A stretch of DNA of 64,000 bases from Gilichinskyi gelida (lineage in GTDB: Bacteria > Acidobacteriota > Thermoanaerobaculia > Gp7-AA8): NCBI GenBank assembly GCA_038040385.1, contig JBBPII010000012.1, forward strand, positions 1-64,000, in the 5' to 3' direction. Under the pieces are notes generated by a model, which had not been told where the DNA came from, ran no database searches, and worked only from the letters and a program-made list of their open reading frames with translations. Both the position numbers and the translations under genes were made by a program. This document shows positions 22,161 through 30,030 of the stretch, piece after piece (positions within the stretch are counted from its first letter, which is position 1; each line of letters starts with the position of its first letter).

Positions 22161-23936
22161 ATGCCACACACCACATCCGACTTCCTCATCCAGCGCCTCG
22201 GCCAGTGGGGCGTGAAGCGCATCTACGGCTACCCGGGCGACGGCATCAACGGAATCATGGGCGCCATCGACCGCGCGAACGAGGCCATGCGGTTCGTGCA
22301 GGTGCGCCATGAAGAGATGGCTGCCTTCATGGCCTGCGCGCACGCCAAGTTCACCGGCGAGGTGGGCGTCTGTCTCGCCACCTCCGGCCCCGGCGCCATC
22401 CACCTGCTCAACGGCCTGTACGACGCCAAACTCGACCACCAACCGGTGGTGGCCATCGTCGGGCAGTCGTCGCGGCTGGCCATCGGCGGCTCGTACCAGC
22501 AGGAAGTCGACCTGCAGACGCTCTTCAAGGACGTGGCGTCGGAGTACTGCTTCACGGCGATGGCGCCCGGGCAGATGCGCCATCTCGTCGACCGCGCGGT
22601 CCGCATCGCGCTCGCCGAGCGCACCGTCACCTGCATCATCGTCCCGCACGACCTGCAGGACGAGGAGATGGCGCAGCCGCCGCACGCGCACTCCACCATC
22701 CACTCCGGCGTCGGCTTCTCGTCGCCGCGCGTGATTCCGAAGGACGACGACCTTCGCCGCGCCGCCGACATCCTCAATTCCGGCCAGCGGGTGGCCATGC
22801 TGATCGGCGCCGGCGCCCTGCGCGCCGCGGACGAGGTCATCGAAGTCGCCGAGCTCCTCGGCGCCGGCGTGGCCAAGGCGCTCCTCGGCAAGGCCGCGCT
22901 CCCCGACGACCTCCCCTTCGTCACCGGCTCCATCGGCCTGCTCGGCACCAAGCCGTCGTGGGAGCTGATGTCCGAGTGCGACACCCTGCTGATGGTCGGC
23001 TCGAGCTTCCCGTACCCGGAGTTCCTCCCCGAGGAGGGACAAGCGCGCGGCGTCCAGATCGACATCGACGGCCGGATGCTCTCCATCCGCTACCCCATGG
23101 AAGCCAACCTCACCGGCGACAGCAAGGAGACCCTTCGCGCCCTCATCCCATTGCTGAAGCGGAAGACCAATCGCGAGTGGCGGTCGCGGATCGAGAAGGA
23201 GATCCGAGAATGGTGGCAACTGATCGGCGAGCGAGCGAAGACCGAGGCCGATCCGATCAACCCGCAGCGCGTCTTCGCCGAGCTGTCGCCGAAGCTGCCC
23301 GACAACTGCATCCTGGCCGCCGACTCCGGCTCCACCGCTATCTGGTACGCGCAGTACCTGAAGATCCGCAAAGGGATGATGGCGTCGCTGTCGGGCAACC
23401 TGGCCACCATGGGGCCGGGCGTGCCGTACGTCATCGCCGCGAAGTTCGCCTTCCCCGATCGCGTGGCCATCGCCTTGGTGGGCGACGGCGCATTTCAGAT
23501 GAACGGCATGAACGAGATGATCACCGTCGCCAAGTACTGGCGCGAGTGGAGCGACCCGCGCCTCATCGTCTGCGTGCTGGAGAACCGCGACCTCAACATG
23601 GTGACGTGGGAGCAGCGGGTGATGGCCGGCGATCCGAAGTTCGAGGCCTCGCAGAACGTCCCCGCGTTCCAGTACGCGCAGTTCGCCGAGTCGCTGGGAC
23701 TGAAAGGGCTGCGAGTGGATACGCCCGACCGCATCGGCGCCGCGTGGGACGCCGCGCTCAGCGCCGACCGCCCCTGCGTCGTCTCATTCCGCACCGACCC
23801 CGAGGTGCCGCCGCTGCCGCCGCACATCACGCTGGATCAGGCGAGGAAGTTCATGACCTCCCTGCTGCACGACCCGAGCAGGAGCCAGATGTTGAAGAAC
23901 GCGATGAAGGAGATGTGGGCGGCGGTGAAGAAATAG
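22161..23936 (+). CDS. Thiamine-diphosphate enzyme, pyruvate oxidase/acetolactate synthase-like (PoxB/YdaP type)
   Basis: A 591-residue protein with the three-domain ThDP fold. The N-terminal PYR domain has YGYPGDGINGIMGA, the cofactor-activating Glu in VRHEEMAAFMA, and CLATSGPGAIHLLNGLYDA. A middle domain lies at about 190-330. The PP domain has GDGAFQMNGMNEMITVAKY and ENRDLNMVTWEQRVM. The last motif resembles pyruvate:quinone oxidase relatives (YdaP) more than biosynthetic acetolactate synthase. Likely reaction: decarboxylation of pyruvate or another 2-oxo acid. No small regulatory subunit gene is adjacent, which also argues against IlvB. Confidence 0.85.
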   Translation: MPHTTSDFLIQRLGQWGVKRIYGYPGDGINGIMGAIDRANEAMRFVQVRHEEMAAFMACAHAKFTGEVGVCLATSGPGAIHLLNGLYDAKLDHQPVVAIVGQSSRLAIGGSYQQEVDLQTLFKDVASEYCFTAMAPGQMRHLVDRAVRIALAERTVTCIIVPHDLQDEEMAQPPHAHSTIHSGVGFSSPRVIPKDDDLRRAADILNSGQRVAMLIGAGALRAADEVIEVAELLGAGVAKALLGKAALPDDLPFVTGSIGLLGTKPSWELMSECDTLLMVGSSFPYPEFLPEEGQARGVQIDIDGRMLSIRYPMEANLTGDSKETLRALIPLLKRKTNREWRSRIEKEIREWWQLIGERAKTEADPINPQRVFAELSPKLPDNCILAADSGSTAIWYAQYLKIRKGMMASLSGNLATMGPGVPYVIAAKFAFPDRVAIALVGDGAFQMNGMNEMITVAKYWREWSDPRLIVCVLENRDLNMVTWEQRVMAGDPKFEASQNVPAFQYAQFAESLGLKGLRVDTPDRIGAAWDAALSADRPCVVSFRTDPEVPPLPPHITLDQARKFMTSLLHDPSRSQMLKNAMKEMWAAVKK

Positions 23937-23981
23937 TTGCGCGAAAGACCGCGCGGACTTGCTATGCTGTCTCAGCATAAT

Positions 23982-24401
23982 ATGAGGCGCGCGCCGCTAA
24001 TTTTAGCCCTTCTCCTCCTCGCCTCCACGGCGCAGGCCCAGACCATCAGCGCGGTATCGCCGAATCCGGTCGCCGGGGTGCCGTTCATCGTTCACGGAAC
24101 AGTCCCCGGCTGCAACGGGGGCATCAGCGGTGTCACCGTCAACGGCTCGAACATCGATATCAGCGTGACGCCCGGGGCAAACTGCATCGACCCTCTTCCT
24201 TCCGTTCCGTTCGACGTGCTCGTTGGACCGCTCCCTGTGGGTACGTACACCATCCGCCTGTTGTGGGCCGACAACTCTGGTGTCATGGCCACTGCACCGG
24301 TCATGGTGGTCGCCGACGTGCCCGCCCTCGATCCGCGCCTTCTGGCCATGCTCGCCGCGACGATGGTCGTCATCGCCATCGTCCGGCTCGGCGTCCGGTA
24401 A
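23982..24401 (+). CDS. Exported protein with possible IPTL-CTERM-like C-terminal anchor
   Basis: A 139-residue protein. It has a signal peptide (MRRAPLILALLLLASTAQA), an immunoglobulin-like beta domain (SAVSPNPVAGVPFIVHGTV), and a C-terminal VPALDPRLLAMLAATMVVIAIVRLGVR region, described here in parts: a VPALD motif, one membrane span, then Arg residues. That order (short Pro-Leu-acidic motif, span, basic end) is the plan of IPTL/PEP-type sorting tails. An in-frame ATG 18 bases upstream is possible. Function unknown. Confidence 0.65.
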   Translation: MRRAPLILALLLLASTAQAQTISAVSPNPVAGVPFIVHGTVPGCNGGISGVTVNGSNIDISVTPGANCIDPLPSVPFDVLVGPLPVGTYTIRLLWADNSGVMATAPVMVVADVPALDPRLLAMLAATMVVIAIVRLGVR

Positions 24402-24422
24402 AGCGACTCTCGCGCCGCCCGA

Positions 24423-24470
24423 CCCGCCCAGGTTCCTCCCCTTCGACTGCGCTCAGGGTCGGGATGACAT
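24423..24470. repeat. Repeat CCCAGGTTCCTCCCCTTCGACTGCGCTCAGGG type
   Basis: The copy runs through CCCTTCGACTGCGCTCAGGGTCGGGATGACA. A near-identical copy lies at 27691-27731, inside the 5' end of the GH15 gene. Here it ends 10 bases before the oxidoreductase start. Confidence 0.75.
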
Positions 24471-24480
24471 ACTGACCAGG

Positions 24481-27400
24481 ATGACCGACGACCCCACTCG
24501 GCTCGCCGTCGGCGCCGTGGCGGATCCCGCGCACCGCGACGAGACGCGCCGCTTCCCGCCGATGGTGTTCGCGGAGCGGCGGCCTTCAGGCCGCCCGATC
24601 GAGCATCGCGACCGCGTGCAGACGGTCAACGTCGACGCCGCGCTGCTCGCCGAGGAGCTGCGGCGCTCGATCAAGGGCGAAGTGCGCTTCGACGACGGCT
24701 CGCGCGCCCTCTACGCCACCGACGCCTCGAACTACCGCCAGGTGCCGATCGGGGTGGTGGTGCCGCGCGACGCGGATGATGTGGTCGCCGCCATCGCCTT
24801 GGCGCGCAAGCACGGCGCGCCGATCCTGGCCCGCGGCGGCGGGACGTCGCTGGCCGGGCAATGCTGCAACGTCGCGGTGGTCCTGGACTTCTCGAAATAT
24901 ATGCACCATATTGTCGAGCTAAATAAGCTCGATAAATATGCGCGAGTTCAACCAGGAATAATTCTGGATGATTTACGCCACACGGCCGAGAAGCACACCC
25001 TCACCTTCGGACCCGACCCCGCCACCCACACCCACTGCACCCTGGGCGGCATGATCGGCAACAACTCCTGCGGCGTGCACGCCCTCATGGCCGGCAAGAC
25101 CGTCGACAACATCGACGAGCTCGACGTCCTCACCTACGACGGCGTGCGGCTGCGTGTCGGCCCGACGTCCGAATCGCGGCTCGACGAGATCATCGCCATG
25201 GGTGGGCGCCGCGGCGAGATCTACGCCGGACTCAGGAAGATCCGCGACCAGTACGGCGACCTCATTCGCGCCAGGTACCCGAAGATCCCCCGGCGCGTCT
25301 CCGGCTACAACCTCGACGAGCTGCTGCCGGAGAACGGCTTCAACGTGGCGCGCGCGCTGGTCGGCAGCGAGTCGACTTGCGTCGTGGTGCTCGAGGCGAA
25401 GTGCCGCCTGGTCTATTCGCCTCCGTCGCGCACGCTGGTGGTCCTCGGATACGACGACATCTACCTCGCCGCCGACGACGTCCCGCGCCTACTGGAGTTC
25501 AACCCTATCGGCCTGGAAGGGGTCGACGACCGCCTGGTCGCCGACATGAAGGCCAAGGGGCTCAACGTCCGCAACATCGAGCTCCTCCCTCCCGGCACCG
25601 GCTGGCTGCTGGTCGAATTCGGCGGCGAGTCGAAGGCCGAGTCCGACGCGCACGCGCAGCGGATGATCGACGCGCTGTCCAAGTCGCCCGGCGCGCCGTC
25701 GCACAAGCTCTTCATCGACAAGAAGCAGGAAAAGATGGTCTGGGCCATCCGCGAGTCGGGCCTCGGCGCGACCGCGTTCGTCCCCGGCAAGCCGCGCACC
25801 TGGGAGGGTTGGGAAGACTCGGCCGTCGATCCCAAGCACCTCGGCAAGTACCTCCGTGAGCTGCGCGCGCTGCTCAACAAGTACGGCTACTCGGGCGATC
25901 TCTACGGACACTTCGGCCAGGCGTGCGTGCACACCCGCAACAACTTCGACCTGGAGACCGCGCCCGGCATCGCCAAGTTCCGCGCCTACCTCGACGATGC
26001 GGCGGACCTCTGCGTGAAGTACAACGGCTCGCTCTCCGGCGAGCACGGCGACGGCCAGGCGCGCGCCGACCTGCTGCCGAAGATGTTCGGCGAGGAGCTG
26101 ATGGGCGCCTTCCGCGAGTTCAAGGCGCTGTGGGACCCGGAGTGGAAGATGAACCCGGGGAAGGTGATCACGCCCTACCATCCGACCGAGAACCTGCGGC
26201 TCGGCAGCGACTATCACCCCTGGTCGCCGGAGACGCACTTCCGCTTTCCCGACGACAACGGGCGCCTCGACCGCGCCGTGCTGCGCTGCGTCGGCGTCGG
26301 CAAATGCCGGCGGATGGACGGCGGCACGATGTGCCCGAGCTACATGGTCACGCGCGAGGAAGAGCACTCCACGCGCGGCCGGGCGCGACTGCTGTTCGAG
26401 ATGTTCCAGGGCGAGGCCATCGCCGACAGTTGGCGTAACGAGGAAGTGAAGGACGCGCTCGACCTCTGTCTGGCGTGCAAAGGCTGCAAGGGCGAGTGCC
26501 CTGTCAACGTCGACATGGCGACGTACAAGGCGGAGTTCCTCTCGCACTACTACGAACGCCGCCTCCGCCCCATCGGCGCGTACACCATGGGATGGATTCA
26601 CATCTGGGCGCGGGTGGCCGCGCTGGCGCCGGGCCTGGCGAATCTCCTGATGCCGCTGGCGAAGAAGTTCGGAGGCATCGCCCCGGAACGGGAGATGCCG
26701 CGGTTCGCGAAAAAGACCTTCCTGGAGCGATGTGGGACGGGCTTCAGCCCGTCTTCCCGCGCCGACGGGCTGAAGCCCGTCCTACATGAGCCCCATCGCC
26801 GCGTCCTCCTCTGGCCCGACACCTTCAACAACCACTTCCACCCCGACACGGCGATGGCGGCGGTGGACGTCCTCGAAGCCGCCGGCTACCACGTCACCCT
26901 CCCGCGCAAGCAGCTCTGCTGCGGGCGGCCGCTCTACGACTGGGGTTTCCTCGGCATGGCGAAAGACCTCCTGCGCGAGACCATGGACGTGCTGAAACCC
27001 GAGCTGGACGAAGGCGTTCCCATCGTCGTGCTGGAGCCGAGTTGCGCGTCGGTGTTCCGCGATGAGCTGCCGAATCTCTTTCCCGGCCACGAAGACGCGC
27101 GGCGTTTGCGCGAGGCGACGATGACGCTCTCCGAGTTCATCGTGCGCGAGAACATCGACGTCCCGAAGCTCGATCGCAAGGCGCTGGTGCAGGCCCACTG
27201 TCACCACAGCGCGGTGCTCCGCTTCGGCGACGAGGAGACGGTGCTCCGCAAGATGGGCCTGGACGTCGAGCATCCCGACTCCGGCTGCTGCGGGATGGCG
27301 GGCGCGTTCGGATTCGAAAAGGGCGAAAAGTACGAGATCTCCGTGCGCGCCGGCGAGCGGGTGCTGCTGCCCAAAGTGCGCGAGGCGGCGCGCGACACGC

Positions 27401-27675
27401 TCATCGTCGCCGACGGCTTCAGTTGCCGGGAGCAGATCGCGCAGTCGACCAACCGCCAGGCGCTGCATCTCGCGCAGGTGCTGCAGATGGCGCTGCGCGA
27501 CGGCCCGGCGGGCCCGAAGGGCGATCTCCCCGAGCGCCACTACATCGAAGAGCAGCCCGGGCCCGACCTGCGCAAGTGGGGCGCGATCGCGGGCGGCATC
27601 GCACTTCTCGTGGGCGCGATCGCGCTTGCACGCAAATGGCGACGACGCCGCGTGTGGCGCACGAAACACGACTGA
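24481..27675 (+). CDS. Giant FAD-linked / 4Fe-4S / CCG-domain oxidoreductase, D-lactate (2-hydroxyacid) dehydrogenase-like
   Basis: A 1064-residue fusion. An FAD-binding (type 4) domain lies at about 75-300 (ILARGGGTSLAGQCCN, GGMIGNNSCGVHALMAGK), and an FAD-oxidase C domain follows to about 580 (SGEHGDGQARADLL). A ferredoxin-like segment has CVGVGKCRRMDGGTMCPSY and CLACKGCKGECP (about 600-680). Two CCG cysteine-rich domains follow (QLCCGRPLYDWGF, SGCCGMAGAFGFE). The C-terminus adds one membrane span (about 1035-1055) and a basic tail, unusual for the family. It probably oxidises D-lactate or glycolate-type acids and passes electrons to the quinone pool. An in-frame repeat at 26731-26787 adds about 19 residues before the first CCG domain. 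Confidence 0.88.
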   Translation: MTDDPTRLAVGAVADPAHRDETRRFPPMVFAERRPSGRPIEHRDRVQTVNVDAALLAEELRRSIKGEVRFDDGSRALYATDASNYRQVPIGVVVPRDADDVVAAIALARKHGAPILARGGGTSLAGQCCNVAVVLDFSKYMHHIVELNKLDKYARVQPGIILDDLRHTAEKHTLTFGPDPATHTHCTLGGMIGNNSCGVHALMAGKTVDNIDELDVLTYDGVRLRVGPTSESRLDEIIAMGGRRGEIYAGLRKIRDQYGDLIRARYPKIPRRVSGYNLDELLPENGFNVARALVGSESTCVVVLEAKCRLVYSPPSRTLVVLGYDDIYLAADDVPRLLEFNPIGLEGVDDRLVADMKAKGLNVRNIELLPPGTGWLLVEFGGESKAESDAHAQRMIDALSKSPGAPSHKLFIDKKQEKMVWAIRESGLGATAFVPGKPRTWEGWEDSAVDPKHLGKYLRELRALLNKYGYSGDLYGHFGQACVHTRNNFDLETAPGIAKFRAYLDDAADLCVKYNGSLSGEHGDGQARADLLPKMFGEELMGAFREFKALWDPEWKMNPGKVITPYHPTENLRLGSDYHPWSPETHFRFPDDNGRLDRAVLRCVGVGKCRRMDGGTMCPSYMVTREEEHSTRGRARLLFEMFQGEAIADSWRNEEVKDALDLCLACKGCKGECPVNVDMATYKAEFLSHYYERRLRPIGAYTMGWIHIWARVAALAPGLANLLMPLAKKFGGIAPEREMPRFAKKTFLERCGTGFSPSSRADGLKPVLHEPHRRVLLWPDTFNNHFHPDTAMAAVDVLEAAGYHVTLPRKQLCCGRPLYDWGFLGMAKDLLRETMDVLKPELDEGVPIVVLEPSCASVFRDELPNLFPGHEDARRLREATMTLSEFIVRENIDVPKLDRKALVQAHCHHSAVLRFGDEETVLRKMGLDVEHPDSGCCGMAGAFGFEKGEKYEISVRAGERVLLPKVREAARDTLIVADGFSCREQIAQSTNRQALHLAQVLQMALRDGPAGPKGDLPERHYIEEQPGPDLRKWGAIAGGIALLVGAIALARKWRRRRVWRTKHD
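26731..26787. repeat. GACGGGCTTCAGCCCGTC palindrome inside the oxidoreductase gene
   Basis: The palindrome GGGACGGGCTTCAGCCCGTC faces its inverse GACGGGCTGAAGCCCGTCC around TTCCCGCGCC. It lies in the reading frame and is translated as CGTGFSPSSRADGLKPVLH, in the linker ahead of the first CCG domain. The frame stays open. Confidence 0.9.
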
Positions 27676-29486
27676 TGCGCCACCCGCCCGCCCAGGTCCC
27701 TCCCCTTCGCTTCGCTCAGGGTCGGGATGACACGCAGCCGCCCATCGCCGACTACGCCATCATCGGCTGCACGCGCTCCGCGGCGCTGATCTCGCGCGGC
27801 GGCTCGATCGACTGGCTGGCGTGGCCGCGCTTCGACGCTCCGTCGGTCTTTGCACGCCTCCTCGACTGGGAGCGCGGCGGGCACTTCTCCATCGCGCCGG
27901 CGGTCGCCTCACGCACGACGCGGCGCTACGTCGGCGACACCAACGTGCTGGAGACAACGTTCGAGTGCGACGGCGGCGCGGCGGTGCTCGTCGACCTCAT
28001 GCCGGTGATGACCGAGGAGGAGAAGCGGACGCGCATCACGCCGTTCCGGCAGATCCTGCGGCGCATCGAGTGTGTGCGCGGCGAGGTGTCGCTCGAAGTG
28101 GTCTACGCGCCGCGCCCGGACTACGCGCGGGTCACGCCGCGCCTCGAGCTGCGCCGCGACTCGGTGTTCTGCGAATGGTCGGCGCGCGTGCTCAACCTCC
28201 GCTCCGACGTGCAGTTCGCTATCGACGGCGGCACCGCCACGGCGCGCTTCACGCTGCGAGCCGGTGAGACCCGCACCTTCGCCCTCGGCTTCGACGATCA
28301 CACTCCTGCCGTTTTTCCGCGCTTGGATGAATCGATCGAGGCGACCATCGCTTTCTGGTCCACATGGTCGGCGCAGCTCGAATACGACGGGCCGTACCGC
28401 GACCTCGTGACGCGCAGCGCGCTAGTGCTCAAGCTCCTGGCCTATGCCCCGTCGGGCGGCATCGTCGCCGCGCCGACCACGTCGCTCCCCGAGGCCATCG
28501 GCGGCGTGCGCAACTGGGACTACCGCTACTGCTGGCTGCGCGACGCGTCGTTCACCGTCAGCGCGCTGTACGACTGCGGCTTCGAGCGCGAGGGAGGCTC
28601 GTTTTTCGACTGGCTCCTCTACTCCACGCGCCTCACGCAGCCGAAGTTGCAGGTCCTCTACGACGTCTTCGGCGAGTCGAAGCTGCTTGAGCGTGAGCTG
28701 CCGCACCTCGCCGGCTACCGCGGCTCGAAGCCGGTGCGGGTGGGCAACGACGCGCACGGCCAGTTCCAGCTCGACGTCTACGGCGAGGTACTCAGCGCCA
28801 TCGACGAGGCCGTGCAGCGCGGCGAGCGCATCGATCGCGACGTGCGGCGCATGATCCGCCGCATCGTCGACGTCGTGCTGAAGCGGTGGCGCGAACCGGA
28901 CGCCGGGATCTGGGAGAAGCGCGGCGGCACGCACCAGCACGTGCACGGCAAGGTCATGGCCTGGCTCGCTCTCGATTGCGCCGAGAGCCTCGGCGTCGAG
29001 GGCCTTCGCCAGACCAAGGACGCAATCCACGAAATGGTGATGGCGCGCGGCTTCGATTCGAAGCGCAACACGTTCGTCAGCATCCTGGACGGGGATGACG
29101 TCGACGCCGCGCTGCTCTACATCGCCCGCGTCGGCTTCATCGATCCGGCCGATCCACGGATGCTCGGCACCATCGACGCCATCCGCGCAACGCTCGGCCG
29201 CGGTCCGTTTCTGTACCGGTACGACACCCACACCGACGACGGCCTCCCGCCCGGCGAGGGCGCCTTTCTCGCCTGCAGCTTCTGGCTGGCCGAGGCGCTC
29301 GCACTGGCGGGGAAGCACGGCGAGGGGCGCGAGGTGTTCGAGGCGGTAGCAGCGCGGGCCAACGACGTTGGGCTCTTGTCCGAGGAGATCGACGTCGACT
29401 CGGGCGAGCTGCTGGGAAACTTCCCGCAGGCGCTCACGCACATCGCGCTGATGAACGCGGCGTTAGCGCTTCAGCGCAACGCATAA
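27675..29486 (+). CDS. Glycoside hydrolase family 15 protein (glucoamylase/trehalase-like)
   Basis: A 603-residue cytoplasmic-type GH15 protein. The N-terminal beta domain starts DYAIIGCTRSAALISRGGSIDWLAWPRFDAPSVF. The (alpha/alpha)6 catalytic part has GGVRNWDYRYCWLRDASFTVSALY, KRWREPDAGIWEKRG (general acid Glu region) and LLSEEIDVDSGELLGNFPQALTHIALM (general base Glu in SEE). It would hydrolyse alpha-glucosidic bonds, possibly in trehalose or maltodextrin. The start overlaps the oxidoreductase stop (ATGA). The first 20 residues are encoded by a repeat copy and look added to the family core. A second GH15 gene ends the window. Confidence 0.9.
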   Translation: MRHPPAQVPPLRFAQGRDDTQPPIADYAIIGCTRSAALISRGGSIDWLAWPRFDAPSVFARLLDWERGGHFSIAPAVASRTTRRYVGDTNVLETTFECDGGAAVLVDLMPVMTEEEKRTRITPFRQILRRIECVRGEVSLEVVYAPRPDYARVTPRLELRRDSVFCEWSARVLNLRSDVQFAIDGGTATARFTLRAGETRTFALGFDDHTPAVFPRLDESIEATIAFWSTWSAQLEYDGPYRDLVTRSALVLKLLAYAPSGGIVAAPTTSLPEAIGGVRNWDYRYCWLRDASFTVSALYDCGFEREGGSFFDWLLYSTRLTQPKLQVLYDVFGESKLLERELPHLAGYRGSKPVRVGNDAHGQFQLDVYGEVLSAIDEAVQRGERIDRDVRRMIRRIVDVVLKRWREPDAGIWEKRGGTHQHVHGKVMAWLALDCAESLGVEGLRQTKDAIHEMVMARGFDSKRNTFVSILDGDDVDAALLYIARVGFIDPADPRMLGTIDAIRATLGRGPFLYRYDTHTDDGLPPGEGAFLACSFWLAEALALAGKHGEGREVFEAVAARANDVGLLSEEIDVDSGELLGNFPQALTHIALMNAALALQRNA

Positions 29487-29947
29487 AACATCCCCAACAT
29501 CCCCCCGTAAATCGCATGCGTCACCAGCACCACGGCGGCGGTCAGCCTCCCGTAGTTCTGTGCCAGAAATCCCGGCGGCTCGAGCAGCCGCGTCGGCTCG
29601 GGACCGCGAAAGTCCGACACCATGCGCGGATGCAGGCCCGGCAACGCGGGGAGGAGAGCCACCACCACGAAGAGGCCCTGCGTCGCGCCGATTAGCGCGC
29701 CGAACCACCATGTGGCAATGTGGACGTTCTCGAAGAAAAGCGCGTAGACGAAGGCGAAGAGCCACCCGTTGACCAGGTGCATGGCGATGCCGAGGAACCG
29801 CGCGCGGTCGCGGTCCGCGCAGAACATCGTGCCGAGAATGAACGGGATGTCGATGCGCGTGAGTCCGAGCGACTGGCCGAGAATCGTCAGTGCGGTCAGC
29901 ACGACGGTCGCGGCGAAGCCCCAGAGGAGGATGGAGGAAACGTTCAC
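29471..29947 (-). CDS. Four-span membrane protein of unknown function
   Basis: A 158-residue protein with four predicted spans (SILLWGFAATVVLTALTIL, AMHLVNGWLFAFVYALFF, ATWWFGALIGATQGLFVVVALLP, LTAAVVLVTHAIYGGMLGMFY). The loop after span three carries GLHPRMVSDFRGPEPTRLLEPPGF. I prefer the GTG at 29947, at the edge of the first span; the frame stays open to a GTG at 29995. It is convergent with the GH15 gene, overlapping it by 16 bases, and divergent from the giant sensor-like gene. No family recognised with confidence. Confidence 0.65.
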   Translation of the reverse strand: MNVSSILLWGFAATVVLTALTILGQSLGLTRIDIPFILGTMFCADRDRARFLGIAMHLVNGWLFAFVYALFFENVHIATWWFGALIGATQGLFVVVALLPALPGLHPRMVSDFRGPEPTRLLEPPGFLAQNYGRLTAAVVLVTHAIYGGMLGMFYALR

Positions 29948-30030
29948 TGGGCACGCCGCAGCAAGGAGCAGACCATCCTCCGGGTAGGGAAACACCCAGG
30001 AATCACCACACCTAGGACGTCTACATCCAC

